Part shown: one piece after another, positions 14,046 through 27,550 of the stretch | Numbering within the stretch: the stretch's first letter is position 1 | Layout of the letters: each line of letters starts with the position of its first letter | NCBI RefSeq assembly: GCF_014805625.2 | Contig: NW_023998415.1 | Span: 5,677,862 to 5,741,861 of the forward strand | Reading direction: 5' to 3' | DNA length: 64,000 nt | Origin: Glossina fuscipes | Taxonomy: Eukaryota > Arthropoda > Insecta > Diptera > Glossinidae | Notes under the pieces: model-generated | What the model was told of the DNA's origin: nothing | The model's input: only the letters and a program-made list of their open reading frames with translations | Databases searched by the model: none | Translations under genes and position numbers: made by a program

Positions 14046-14689
14046 AAAAAAAAAAAAAAAACAACATATAGGAATGGAAAGGATTAATCAGTTTTTATTC
14101 TAATCAAATTGATTAACTGCTTATCTGAACTCTGTTCACTCTGTACGACTATGTTTGTAAAACTTCAAGTTCGGTCAATGCAAATTTTTGAAATCGAAAT
14201 TAGAGAATTTGGATTAAAGGGATTGGCTGTTCACCGTCCGATGTACACTAGTATTTATCAAGATCTTATTACGCTTTATGTAAAACGTGTGAAATTTTTC
14301 TCATTGTCAGATTGAACTAATCTAAACCAATCTCATGTTTGTCGGCTTATAGACTTGTGACCAATCCACAATGCAATTGCTGTATCTACATGTTATGTAG
14401 CCAGATTTCTAACACCTTCCACAATGACATTGACAGAGAAGTTTAAATAGAACACAAAAAAACTCCAAACCTTTTTCTATATATTGATGACGATATGTGG
14501 CGAATATCTTCCACGGTAATCGCGTTGATTTTTTCTTAGACGTTATTTATTGTAACTGGTTTTCTATCCGATCGCGGGGTGCATGGTAAAAAAAAGAGTA
14601 TGATTTGATTTTGAAATTTTCACTTTAATCACCAAATCCACTGAGAATCCCTTGCGTCATTTGTACAATAGTTAAGGTATCCCATATAC

Positions 14690-15005
14690 ACGACAATTAA
14701 GCACACTATAGTAGGCCGCCATTATGGCCTCACACCACCTTATAGCTCTGCATATATCAAATTTTTAAAATAAAGCGTTATGCGATGGGAAGTGATGAAA
14801 AACGTGTCCCGAGCCGAATCATATTTAATAGCTGCTGTCCTTGAGCCAAGACAATTCGATTTATTAAATTTCATCAAAATATCTCAATAATTGCGATTTC
14901 TAGATTTGACCACAAGAATACAAGACGAACAGAGGGGCAGACGAATGGACGGACAGACGAACGGACGGACAGACAAGCTTAGATGCATACCTTGCATAAG
15001 TAATC
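14690..15005 (+). repeat. Family-1 repeat with long GACR core
   Basis: AAATTTCATCAAAATATCTC, TTGCGATTTCTAG, then a GACGAACGGACGGACAGAC core (14925-14975) and AAGCTTAGATGCAT, in family order. Confidence 0.65.
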
Positions 15006-16959
15006 TTTCTGGATATTACTTAATATAATAAAATCTTGTAGCGTGTATATGTGACGAGTATTCGCGATTCGTCGCAAGGCATGCATGCATAGCCTTTTTT
15101 CTATCACTTGCTTTCCTTCCGTCTTATATTACGATGTGTAACATGAAACTAAATTTAAAACAAACACCACCACCTGTCTATACAGAAAGTGTGGAATGTA
15201 AAAAATGAATAAAAAAAAAAAAAGAAAAAAAAAATAAAATGCAATTTTCTATGCTATACACAAAACACCACAATTCAATGGTATTGATTTTCTTCTTTCT
15301 TCTTTTTTTTTTTCTTTTTTCTTTTTGTTTTTAATTTTTTCAACACATCCCTGTCTTCTTTAGTTTTCCAATTTGTTATTCCATCATTTTAATTGTGATT
15401 GATAGCTGTAAATGAAGTGTTACCGTTATTATATATATTTATTGAATATTTCCTTCCTTATTGGATGAAAATTTCTACACAAACAACTACCATAGCGAAA
15501 ACACTAAAGTCGAGAGGTGAGAGCAAGAAGATATTGTATAATTCATATAGAATATGAGAAATAGAAGAAAATGAAAAAATATGATGAATTGGTTATGGTT
15601 GCAGTAATGTGAAAAAAAGAGAAATTATTGTACAGCTATATAAAACGATTTGTGATTTAATATTTCTGCCTATGATCATACTGTGATTATGACTCTTTAA
15701 AGCTTTACTATATGTATTATATAGAAAAAAATTGCATAGCGCAGTAAATTGCCTTCGCACCTTTGCAGGAATAGTTTATTTAATGAAATTATTCTTCTTT
15801 TTATTTTCCATTATTGGACTTAAAATGTAATTTATGACAACAATAAAGAATCACGACTATAGCACGTTTTAATCGAATTAAAAAAAAATAATAAAAAAAA
15901 AAGCATGTAAAAGGATTGTTTACATTGATTGCTTACACTAACTAACTAGCTCTGACAATGGATCATTGCGAAAAAATTCCTCTAACGGCGACATTTCCAA
16001 CATATATATGCGCAAGTATGTACGTATTGCTGCTACAAGTTCGTTTTCTTTTTTTTTTTTTTTGTTAATTTAAATGTATTAGCGGTTGATAATCACAATT
16101 TAAGGCGATTTATAAGAAGGTAAACATAGCGGCAATGAGCAAAAAACTGCAGCTCTCACCGAAATAGCAAATGTTAGGGCAAAACATACGGAAAAACATT
16201 TAAAAATCTTTACATATATATTTTGGTGAGGTCAGATGAACATAATTATTGTTCTTCTTCCTATACTTGACCTTGTGATATGTAATTCGCTTAAAAAGTT
16301 TTGAGATTGTAATAATCCCAACAACACGCAAACATACGTTGATTACGCATGCATGGGATAGACTAACGCGTGCTTTTGAATGTTGGAAGCCAAGCAATAG
16401 GTACGAACATCCATTCATATTCTCCAGTAAAGTATGTCATAATCAATTGGTTTCTCCAAGTTATCCTGGTCCAATGTGTATTAAGAAATTGCTCATGGTT
16501 TGATATTATTTTGAAATGACTTTTAGAGATCAAGCTTTGTAATTATCTTCAAATTTACAATTGATTGCTGTTTCTTAGAAACGATTATATATGTACATAT
16601 ATATGTCGACTATTAGTTATTCAATACCCTACACAAACAAATCTTCATATCTATCCGCATTCCAAAATATGAAAGATTATACAATACTTAGTCACCAAAC
16701 AAAAGCCTACCGGTCACCGCAGTCAGTAGTGTGGGCCGCGATGGGCAGAATTCCGGAAAATAGACCTACGTAATCCAAACTTAAATTTATATATGTGAAA
16801 TCAATATTTTATATCAATTTTCATTAGAAACTACTAAAAAAATTAAACTTCTTGTAATTATTGATTAAAGCTTATTTGTTGTATGTGTGCGGAGAGGATG
16901 TTCGGGATATCTTCATTTTATATGAAGAAACATTGCTGAAAAATCAGAAATTTTTTTCC

Positions 16960-17225
16960 AAAGCAACTTTTTCAAAATCTAACTTGAGGTAGGGCTTGAT
17001 CACGAAAATGATCTAACCTAATACATTTTGAATAGTGTTCGTGTTTCTACCAAAAGATATTTGTCGTGCAAATTGCGATGCGTGAGTACAATTTGCATGG
17101 ACAGGACTTCAGAAAAAAGGATGGAGAGACGTCCTTAAATCGATTCAGAAAAGATGAGTCTACCTGAAATATTACTGGACTGTACTAGTACATAAATCCG
17201 CACAAACAAGAATGTTAAGAAAAGC
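16960..17225 (+). repeat. Family-1 repeat, strongly worn
   Basis: Only traces remain: AATAGTGTTCGTGTTTCTACC, TTAAATCGATTCAGAA and ATAAATCCGCACAAAC in family order. Confidence 0.35.
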
Positions 17226-17379
17226 AAACATACATACATACGTACGTACGCGGCAAAACTTCCAAGACAAGGGAAAGCGGTAAATTAAGGTGATGACGCC
17301 GCCCTAATAACACAACCTGCGACGACGTCACTAATAGAGATCTTTACAAATGACGGCCTAACTCGTATGAGTAGTTGAT

Positions 17380-18180
17380 TGCATTCGTTCTTGCCGCAAA
17401 AAAAGATGAAGCAATAGTGGTTACGGATAGTTGCAATAGGATGTTGCAAGTACTAAGAGGCAGATATTGGGAGACTAAAGTAACATTTACGGAACATATA
17501 GACAAGGTCGGGGAAAAAGCGTGCTAAGAATAAAAGTGGATAGACTCCTTATTGAACTTAATACTAATTTCGGATATCTTGGATATTATTGCAACAACAT
17601 ACAAAAAAGTTTAGACGCAAAGCTATGCGAAAAATGTTGTGTAACGACCAGGAGAAAACAGGCGAGAACTTATGTGCAGCGTAACCTATGTGCGTATAAA
17701 TTATGCTGCGCTTATCTGGTCACAAAAAGTATCGCAAAGCAAACATCTTCTGCGGAAGATAGAAGCAGTTCAAAGGCTTCACACACTGCTGATTGATATC
17801 AGCCTGCTGCACAGTTCTGCCAGCAATTGCTACTGAAAGAGCCATTATATAAACATAACGGAATAAAAGAAAGAAAACAACAACGAAACCCGCAAATAAA
17901 TAACAGTGATCGGAAAAGCTGGATGGACGAAAATGTGGAAACTTCTCAAGTCTTTTTTCCCGTTTTAAAATATCAGCATATAACGCATGCGACCTGTCTC
18001 AAGACATAAAGGTTGATGTGAACCGCAATGCTTTCACCTGTCGGGTTTGAACATCTCAAAGTTTGAAGACGGAAATTACACCGTATGAGCTATTAGCTAG
18101 TCATGCTGACAGGGTACAGAAGGTTCTAGGAATGCCTCAGTTGTCTGCGTGACATTTTCCAGAATAAAGCTACACGAAGA
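17380..18180 (+). mobile_element. Non-LTR retrotransposon fragment (RT thumb / post-RT region)
   Basis: In shifting frames one can read TEHIDKVGEKA (17496-17520), FGYLGYYCNN, then RRRELMCSVTYVRINYAALI (about 17650-17710) and KIEAVQRLHTLL (about 17757-17795). This order matches the region after the YADD box of R1/I/Jockey-type RTs (KYLG..L...EHI...., RRLL..V..S.LLYGA..W, and ..AVQR..). The 91-codon open frame at 17521-17796 is only part of it. No ends found; dead copy. Confidence 0.55.
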
Positions 18181-18653
18181 CAACATACGAACTGCAAGTT
18201 TCATTCAAACACGGAGTATACAGGATTATAAGGGGAAAATCAACGATCCCGAAGTAATGCAAAAGCCATTCGACTTTGGATTGATTTTAAACAAATATCG
18301 AACTAATTGGCAATACTCTGCCACTAGTCCATAAAAAGTAAAAAAAAAAAAAGAAGAAGAAGAAGAAGAAAAACAAGCTGTGTATGCCTGGATGTGTTCA
18401 AGCGTGTAAGCGATGAGTACTAAAACTGTTTGCTTTCGCTGTTTTTACATTCTTTTTCATTTAGGTGATTATATGCGTCAGCAGCGAACAAAAATTTCAT
18501 TTAAATACTAGTTTTCATAGGGCAATTATTTAAGTTTACCATCAATCAGGCCATGGTTCATAAATTTTAATGGTTCAGAAATTGTTTCGAAAATTATTAG
18601 CAATATATAGTTCTCTTTAAATTAAACAATTCTCTTATAATTCTCGACATGTA

Positions 18654-18657
<4 letters not shown>

Positions 18658-18686
<29 letters not shown>

Positions 18687-18846
18687 TTAGTCAGACGATA
18701 AATTCTAAGACTAAAGTCTTAAAGCACTAGCATCTAAGGTTATCTATCAGTTTTATTAAAAACTCTACCGCATTTGAGATTCGAACCCACGACCATTGTG
18801 TGAATTGCTAGTCGAGACTTTTTGCCTATTCGGCCACTCAGGCGCA
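18658..18846 (-). mobile_element. tRNA-derived SINE, full length, with perfect 14-bp target duplication
   Basis: Read on the minus strand it starts GCGCCTGAGTGGCCGAATAG (A-box-like region of a Ser/Leu-type tRNA), has GTGGGTTCGAATCTC (B box) about 50 bases on, then a body of about 90 bases with TGCGGTAGAGTTTTTAATAA, and ends in a (TAA)n tail of about ten units. The target duplication TCGACATGTAATTA occurs exactly at 18644-18657 and 18847-18860, right at both element borders. Length 189 bases. RNA polymerase III boxes and the duplication together make a retroposed SINE nearly certain. Confidence 0.88.
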
Positions 18847-19840
18847 TCGACATGTAATTAAACTCAAGTTCTTAACTTGTATTCCAAGAACGAATATTTT
18901 CATAATAATAAACTGAGACTTCGGTATGCTCTGCGATGACAAATAGTTGACAAGTAATATCAACAACGACATGGCAGAGATTAGTTCATATCAACAGTTA
19001 TTTTTTACTATTTCACGGATGGTAGATCATAGTACATTTGTATTAATTATATAATACTTTTCGTAGAGCATTTTTCCGCTAAAAAAAAAAAAGAAGCATT
19101 TACTTCTTTCAGTTAGATTTGCTTGGCATATCCTTTATCCATACACCTGATGATATTGGCCTAAGAAAAGTATGCAAAATGAAATGGATGAATAGCTACG
19201 AATGGCGTGCTAGTGACCCAAATACATTTGAAAAGCATTGTCAAACAATTCGATACGCGGTTGAATTGTAAACTAAATAGAGAAAAACAAAAGGATACTT
19301 TTTTTCACCCCCTATCATTTTTCACTGTTGAGAGACGCGCAACGAGAAAATAAGTTAAGAAGCTCTGAGGAAAAATTACCGCTTCTAGTTTCGTATTGCT
19401 ATGGTATCGTAAATAAATTTTATTTTGCAGCACATTATTGCACTTTATTCTGTTTTGGTTGTTATTGTTATTGTTGTTGTTGCAATAACACGTCAATTTA
19501 AATTAATTGCACATCATATTTTTCCAAACGCAGCGCACTGGATGGCATTGCAGGTTAAATTTTTTCTTTTTTTTTATAATTTTGTTCTTGAACTTGAAAA
19601 AGATAAACTATTTCTAAGAAATGCATTAAGTGTGACTAAAATATTTAATAATAACTTTGTTGTATCTCTTATTATTATTATTACTATTATTATTATTGCT
19701 ATACGTGGTAACAACATGATTTCATGTGTAACAATATTGTTATCTCAGATCATTTTCCAGGACTGTGCACACAGTAATTAATATATGAGTTTCTTTTTTT
19801 GTGTTTTTAAACGGGTGAAAATTTTATAGAGAAAGAAAAA

Positions 19841-19864
19841 GAGAGAGAGAGAGAGAGAGAGAGA
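19841..19864. repeat. (GA)n microsatellite
   Basis: Twelve GA units. Confidence 0.95.
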
Positions 19865-20499
19865 ATCAGTCGACCAAATTAGTAAGTAAACGAATTGTAT
19901 TTTTCAAAAGATCTCAATTAGGGAAAATAAACGATAACGAGTCCATTATTCTATAAATTTATTATTTAACACGTTGACGACAGATGATAGTGATCCTTAT
20001 TTGAATCCCTTACGGAGTAAATTATCAAATACAGTAAAAGCTTCTTATCCGCACTAACTTAAATGGTCTAGAGTATAATTAATCACAATGAAGTAGTTTA
20101 AAACAGTCCATACAAAGTTCGGGTTGATCAGGGCAATCTGGGTGAAACGTTATTGTCTTTGGTCGGTCCGTCGGAAGTCTTTTATTTGAATAGTGTAATT
20201 TAGCACTAATACGTTGACTACCATTGGCGCGACGATTCTATTCGTAACATTCAAAGATAAATACTTAGCCAACATGATTTCTCAACATCGTCATGATCTT
20301 CGATTTACCAATCTTCGTCCTTCCGACCGGCTCTTTCTTCGCTTCAAGTTCAATCCAAAACGGGTAAAGAATTCTTCCGTCTTTAATAATATGCCTACAC
20401 TCACGTAATCTAAATATGTACTCCTTGAAGTTCATATGCCTACTATGAATCAAGCGGGTTTTAAATTTACCACTTTTTATAGCCTACAGCGTTTGCGAT

Positions 20500-20850
20500 A
20501 CAAGGGTATATTAAGTTAAGTTGTGTGGATTTATGTAACGCCCAGAATGACTTGAGGGAGACCCACACTTCATCGAATTGGAATTATTTCCTGAATAGAT
20601 CTAAGCTTATCTCTTCGCCTGTCTGTCTATCTATCTGTTTTGCTTTCTTGTCTTCAATCTGTAGATTGCAATTTTGGTGAAATTTAGTACAACAACATGT
20701 GTTGACTCAAAGGCGGACCACTCACTTTTTCGACCATTCCGCATGCATATAAAGCCCTATCTTAAAAAGTCGTTATATAAATAATTGTGGAACGGTGTGG
20801 GTTATTTACTGGTGGGCCGAGTCGTACGTTTCTTTAGAATATTATAGGAA
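20500..20850 (-). repeat. Family-1 repeat
   Basis: TATTAAGTTAAGTTGTGTGG, ATAGATCTAAGCTTATCTC, GCCTGTCTGTCTATC, ATCTGTAGATTGCAATTTT and AAAAAGTCGTTATAT occur in order. Confidence 0.65.
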
Positions 20851-23754
20851 GAGGGGTAAGTCTCCAGGCGACGCCCATTCTTAAAACTCGCTATATGATA
20901 AGTTTTAATTTATTCTATTTAAATTCTAGTTGCTTTAGCAATTCGAACAACACACATACGAATCAAAACAGGTTGACTGCTTCGTATGCTTTCCGAGAAT
21001 ATGAATATTTACTTATGGGTTCGGCGTGTATATTTCTGCGTTTTAAAAACACAGGCTGCGAATATTTGTAAATACATCAACTTTTTAATCGTAGGCAGAA
21101 AGACGTCCGCATGCTCTATAAGATACAAAATTACAAATACAATACTATTTAATATTTTGAACTCGAGGTCTCCGGAGCGAAGCCATTTAAAATTTGTCTT
21201 GTCTTCAAACTTGAGAGCTGCGCTATGAAGATAATGCAAATAACTTTTTTTAGTCGGTTGTACCGAGAGGATCAGCAAGTGATCGTGAAGGTCTAATGAA
21301 TATCAGTTACTTACATATATATGACAATTATTTTTTCTCTATTAAAATTGTTTCAAATTGCGGATAGTAAGGAGAAAGCAAAATTTCGAGTGCGACGATT
21401 GAACCGGCTTGTTTTATATGAAAATTACCCTAAACTTTATTTCAAAGCTTTCTCGATCGAAATCTTGTAATAAGTTTTTTTTTTAAAAAAAAATCAAATT
21501 ACGAAGTATTGGACATCAAAGGTTCAGTCTCAAACGGTTATAGTGTCTTTCATTATTTATTGTTTTCTCTTTTCTTTTTTTCGCATTTAAAAATATTCTA
21601 TTTTTTTTTTTTTCTTTTTTAAATCCCAACACTATCACCTGTTACTTTCAAGCAAAAAATTCAATTGAGATTCTACAGCAACCAACAGAAATTATACTTT
21701 CGCGGTCTAGTTTATTAATCATGATGTTCGATGATGCTGGTGCTGGTAATTCTCTATGCAAAAATACTCAAGCTTAAAAAATCTTTGATGCCGTACGTAC
21801 GTAAACATAAAAACACGAAACCGTTAGTAATGAAGGCGGTTTTTTGTTTCCAATAATCGTACTGATTCGCTACACTTCCAAATTATTCATTGGAAATTTT
21901 ATTGCACGAGAAAAGAAAAAAAATATATATTTGAAGAGAAAGTTGCTAGAAATTAGAAAAATTTAACCTTTAATCGACTCCGAACAATATTTCATATCTG
22001 TATAGGTCGGACATAACGTCAAATGCAGAAAAATATTTTATATGGGATATTTTCTAACTATTTGCTGCAAGTTTATATATATATATGTTCGGTATTCCAT
22101 GCTGTTGAAGTTCAGAAGTGAAGATCGAAAAATTGGGATGAAATTGAAATGAGACCCGTTTAGAATCCGGATATCTGTACTCAATCTATTAGAAACCTAT
22201 CATAATGATAAATCAAACAATTTCCTTCTGAACAATACTTTACTTTGCACCCACAAAAGAAAGAACTTACATTACCAGGTAATAAGACCAAGTTTAATTG
22301 AGTTTTAATGTTCATTTCAAAATTATACTGAACCAATTGCGGGTACGTCTTGATCTTAATAATGCGGAATTGTACGTTGAATTGTCATTAGACAAATCCT
22401 GTTTATATAAATAAATATATATAAAAGATTATATTTAAATTGCTTGTAAATTGGCTAAACGAAACGGTAAAGGTCGGTCATTAACACATTGCAACAATAA
22501 CGACAATAGTAGACAGTAAAAGCATAACAAAAAGAACAACAATAATAATTATTTAAAAACATAAACAGTAATAACAGCAACTGCTTTTTTTTTTTCTTTT
22601 TTTTTTTAATAATTGAGTTTGCGTTGTCGTTGTTTACATAAATCAACAGTAAAGGTATTTGAGTAAAATGAAAAGAAGCAAAAGTTCAGCAGCTATAACG
22701 ACAGCAACAAGAATAAAAGCAACAATTGTAAAGACCCGGTACGGGTTCTTAAATATTATATTATGTAGAGAAGAGAGAGGGGCTTGTCCAAAGCAACAAA
22801 CCTTAAAGCAAAAAAAAAAAAAAATTATACGAAGTGGAATTGAGGCGATAGGAGAATGTTAAACAACTAGTACAAGGTACACGCACCATAAATAAAAAGA
22901 ACTAAGAGTCTATATGCGTTTTGTAACGAATCTTTGAAATCCACTATTTTTATGAGAGCGTGCGCATCACATAATCGATAGCGAACTTCAAGTTGATTAA
23001 CGCATAATAAAAAGGTCATCGTTCGGTAACACTATGCAGCAACGGCGCAAATTTTAACAGGATCATATAAATAGTTCAATAGAGAAATTAGGAAATTTAT
23101 GTTCGTTATTAAGGCGGCTCTATCCATCACCACTTCTAATTGATTATCTATCACTATTCTAGACTTATAATTATTTATTATATTTATTATTTACGCGACA
23201 TAAAACTCAGGACAAATCCACAACCATTTAATTAATTTGTTAAATAAAGTTCAATTTAAGAAAAAGCAAATAATTTAAGGGCAAGTATTCTAATTTGTAC
23301 ACAAGCTTTGAAAGTTGAAATCGTAAATTCAATAGACAGACATACAGACAGACAAGCAATTCCTATGGCTATTGCTACGTGTCGCAAGTAATTGGCAAAC
23401 TTAAAATATCGCTAAGATTGGGTATAAAAAAGCAACAGCTAAAAAAGTTGGTATAAAGACACAAATACCAACAGGCCAGGATGATAACGACACCTGAATA
23501 CCATTGTTAGCTAAGTATATAACATATGTTAGTGACTGTCTGCAATAGAGACACGCACCACTCTTTTTTAAAATAACAATCAAATGTTGTTGTAAGCGTT
23601 CGCATTTTATATGTTATGTCGTAGTTGATTTCCAGAGATTACTTAGCTGCTGGAATTCGTCGTACGCTTTTATGCTTTTATTGCTTTCTATGAGTGTAAG
23701 TGATGTTTTTAGTTGAGATTGTGCCTATACATGAATTGAATTGTGTTTTCATTT

Positions 23755-23904
23755 TCTCTCACTCTCTCTCTCTTTGTCTTTGAATTTCTTTATCTCCCTC
23801 CTTCAACAACTTCCCACAAAACAATAAAAAAATCCATCACTCTCTCTTTCCTTCTGTCTCTCTCTCTCTCTCACTCACTCTCCCTCTCTCTCTCTCTCTC
23901 TCAC

Positions 23905-23946
<42 letters not shown>

Positions 23947-23956
23947 TCTCTTCCTC
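23755..23956. repeat. (TC)n-rich tract, about 200 bases
   Basis: Nearly pure pyrimidine on the plus strand with TC/CCTC/ACTC units. The open frame across it encodes only Ser-Leu repeats. Could take up H-DNA form. Confidence 0.9.
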
Positions 23957-24720
23957 TGTCTCCCTGTGCTTTTGTCTATCTCACTCTAAGGCCAAGAAAC
24001 ACACGCATTCTGAATGGTAAGCCAAATCTAACCTGAATATTCTCTACTGCAATAATAGTAACAACAATTAAGAAAAACTAGAACTTGTAAAAATGAGCAT
24101 CGCACGCAATATACAAACACATACGAAACTTGCGATCTTTCATCTGCTCAAAAATACGTATACGTATACGCAAAATGTTCTTTGAATAATTCGTGCCATA
24201 CGATAAAATGAGTTCATATCAATGTTTAAAATAATTGTAAATGTATCGCGTTTGCTTAAAATTGAACTCTTTCGCAATCGAAGTGGGCGTTTTTGGTTGA
24301 TAATATCTTGCTGAAAAAGTTGCAATGCTTACAAGCATATTGGCCCATACAGAGATATTAGTTCGACTTGTCGGTATTTAGTGATAATTTAGTTTTACAC
24401 TGGCCGCTTTCCGGCCGCTTAACGTACCCACCTACCAGCCTACCTACATATCTATGTAGCCATCAATCAGCCTACTCGCTTGTTAGGTCCATAAGAGAGA
24501 TAGCGAGAGTCAAATATCTCGTAGCGTCGGTTAAGTGAAGTAAAATGCTGTCACACTTTAATTTGCCATATATGTCACGTTAAATATACGCAAAGCATGG
24601 GCACAAGTTAATTTCTATGTCATGCCAAACACACTCAAGTAAGTATGTATGTATTGCATAGAGTGTGACAGCAAACAACAAACTCTAAACAGTCTTTAGA
24701 TTGGCATTTACATTATATTA

Positions 24721-24723
<3 letters not shown>

Positions 24724-24764
<41 letters not shown>

Positions 24765-25006
24765 ATTCTCCTGATATGGTGATACAATGTGTTTGCTTTC
24801 TAGTTGTAGTAGAGAGTATGAAAACTCTCGCTACGGAAGAATGCAAGTTTACTATTGTTATCGTTACATTTGCAATGGCCAGATGTATGCATCAGGTATT
24901 CCAATAAATGCATATATATATACATATATATTTATAAATATATTTTTAATGAGCATTACATTCACAATGTATTTAATTGCATTAATTACAAAACGCAAAT
25001 CGCATG

Positions 25007-25034
<28 letters not shown>
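24724..25034. repeat. Two (TA)n arrays
   Basis: Pure (TA)n at 24724-24761 and 25008-25034, with shorter TA/TACATA runs between (24910-24940). Confidence 0.9.
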
Positions 25035-25038
<4 letters not shown>

Positions 25039-25166
25039 GTCCGTAAATGTTAAATCATGCTCGGGAAGAAGGTTTACTGAAACTATTTTGGAAAGAATTG
25101 AATATTTTGCAAAACATGTTCCATTAACATGTTCGAGAAGCGATATTCATTTATTTACTTTGAATG

Positions 25167-25216
25167 ATTGATAGATAGATAGATAGATAGATATATAGAT
25201 AGATAGATTGATAGAT
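25167..25216. repeat. (GATA)n microsatellite
   Basis: About eleven ATAG units with one ATATAG and one ATTG interruption. Confidence 0.9.
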
Positions 25217-25578
25217 ACCGACAAGATTCACTTCGTAGCGAATATGGTTTTTATATATGATTTTGTTATAATTGTGCGTTGCCATGAAAATGCGCTGCAA
25301 ATGCGTTTTCTACAGAAATGTATGTGCAAACATCGATACGCGCATAATATCTTCCACATACTTGACATGTGGTAATAACTGGATATTTGGCTGTAAACAA
25401 CATTTTTTTTTTTTTTTTTGCTTCTTTCCTTTTTCGAATTAAGACCGGTCGTCTCTTTTCTAATAATTTTAAGAGTTTTGCATCATTTTTCTTTCTTTTT
25501 TTTTACGACACTAAACTGGGTTAGTTGTCTTAAACCAGTGGGGTTTCATTTTATGGCACAAATAATATATAATAAAAC

Positions 25579-25588
<10 letters not shown>

Positions 25589-25609
<21 letters not shown>

Positions 25610-25617
25610 AATAATAA
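25589..25617. repeat. (AAT)n microsatellite
   Basis: About nine AAT units. Unlike the AAT tract at 18658-18684 it is not attached to a recognisable SINE. Confidence 0.9.
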
Positions 25618-26411
25618 GCACGTACTCGCAACTATAAATATATTATGAATGTGTTCAAGTTTAATTGAAAAAGAAATAAATAAATAAATAAATAAGAAGA
25701 AAAAAAAACAATATTTGAAGAGTTAATTCTTTGCAAGATGCGAAATGTTGTTAGCAGAAAGCTAGAAAAGTTAGAATAAATATATTTGAAAAAAAAAGAA
25801 AAGAAGCTGAGAAACGAACTATTCAAAAAAAAAAAAAAAGAAAAAGAAAAAAGTGAGAAAAAAGAAAAGCCAGAAAGATAGGTCAACGTAACTTTTATTT
25901 AGGTTACATAAGTAATTCGAGAGGAATGTGGTCTTTTTCCAAATTTCACATTAATTTTTTTTCTTTTTGATGACACAGTTTCATCTTATCGCGGATAACA
26001 AGTTTTCATAAAACATAAATTAGCAGATATATATGCGCGGATCTTTTGAATACTTATTCAATTGGTATGCGATTATTTTAGTTAGCAAATATTCATTATA
26101 TCAACCGTTGATGGAGATGCATTGAATTTCGTCAATATGTTACAATACACGTGAATAACGATAAAGGATCGTGTCTTTGATTAATCTAATCTTTCCTGCA
26201 TCGCAATAACATCTTTATGGGTATAGAGGTCGCGCGCTTAATACGGTACTTGTAAAGTTCGATTTCGATACGACACAGCGCGGAAGACGCGCTTGTAATT
26301 AAAAAACTCCAGTTCAAACTTTTTCTTATCATTCCACATCTTCTTTGAGCTGAACGAACTCGGTTGAATGGATTTAAACACAATTAACATAAGATCTCCC
26401 TTTTGCCCTTT

Positions 26412-26700
26412 TGATTAGGATATATTAAGTTTGGATGGATGTAAGCGATTGCCAAAAGCACTTGGTATAGAGTAACCGTTTATTATAACAATAAATTGAT
26501 TGATCATATTCTGCATGAATTTGAATATATCAGTTTGCCGGATTTCTGACGACCTTTGATCGATTTTTTGTATTCACTCAACAAATCGGAATTTTATTGG
26601 CATAAAATTTGGTAAACCGATATGTTCTGAGCCAAGGACGAACGTCATTGAAAATAGATCGGACGACATCAATTTCGAATTTTTTTTTATTTTAAAATAT
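26412..26700 (-). repeat. Family-1 repeat without GTCY run
   Basis: ATATTAAGTTTGGATGGATG, GGTAAACCGATATGTTCTG, GCCAAGGACGAACGTCATTG and ATCGGACGACATC in order. The GTCY core is lost. It abuts the family-2 copy at 26795. Confidence 0.6.
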
Positions 26701-26794
26701 TTGTGAAGATGAAATATGCAAAACCGGTGAAAAATGACATGCACATTATATGACCATCAGTTTTTTTAAATCCTCTCCAACGTAAGACTTTTTA

Positions 26795-27550
26795 CGAAAA
26801 AAAAAAGCCAAATTAAACTCGGTCGGCATCGAAATTTTTATACCAATCACCGTCATCGCTATCTTAAAAAAGACAAACAAAGTGAGATAACCAAAATTTT
26901 CATACCCTATAACGAGGAGTGGACGCAACCGATTTTTTCCATTCTCAAAATAAAAGTTTTTAACAAATGGGCATTGTAGGGGTGGTCTTTGAAAAGTTTA
27001 ACCCAATTGCGCAAGCAAATAGATGGACAGACGAACGGATGGACACATTTAGATGCATTTCAAATTTAAAACTGGGCAAGAATTTGTATATTTATGGGGT
27101 TTTGCCGCTTGTTGCCGCAAGTTATAAAGCTATTGAAATAAACATTAAATTTGGATAGACTATAATATTGGATAGGCGTGATGAATTTTTCCATTTTTGC
27201 ATTGGCTCTACATCATCGTCTATAAAATATGCGTTCAAATTTTTGAATGCTTTTCAGAAACAAAAGTGAGTGTACGTGGTGCTCTGGTTGTGGCCTTCAA
27301 ACGATTCGATCCATTTTTAATGGCAACCTGTGTGCAGGAACTTTCGATGTTTCTGCCAAATTTCCGGCCAGGAGAATGTTTGCAGCCGATGTTACACAGA
27401 TGGATGGACGGACGTGCTTAAATTGATTTAGAATTTTACGGTGATCCAGAATATATATATATATATATATATATATTGTGGAGTATCTGATGCTTCCTTC
27501 TGGGCGTTGCAAACTTTTGGACAAAATGAGTCCATCGGTGATAGATATAA
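26795..27550 (+). repeat. Family-2 interspersed repeat, near full length
   Basis: Colinear with the copy at 8020-8875 but more worn: CTCGGTCGG..TCGAAATTTTTATACC at its start, GGGCAAGAATTTG, the GTGTGCAGGAACTTTCGATG block, two GATGGACGGACG-type blocks, and the end CTTCCTTCTGGGCGTTGCAA. A (TA)n run at 27450-27475 sits where the other copy has TTATATATT. Confidence 0.75.

Noticed and set aside
18770..18846. A tRNA gene on the minus strand
   Set aside because: A and B boxes are present, but the stem pairing is poor and the segment is flanked by a body, a (TAA)n tail and a target duplication. It is the head of a SINE.
23743..24036. 97-codon frame of Ser-Leu repeats
   Set aside because: Pure translation of the (TC)n tract.
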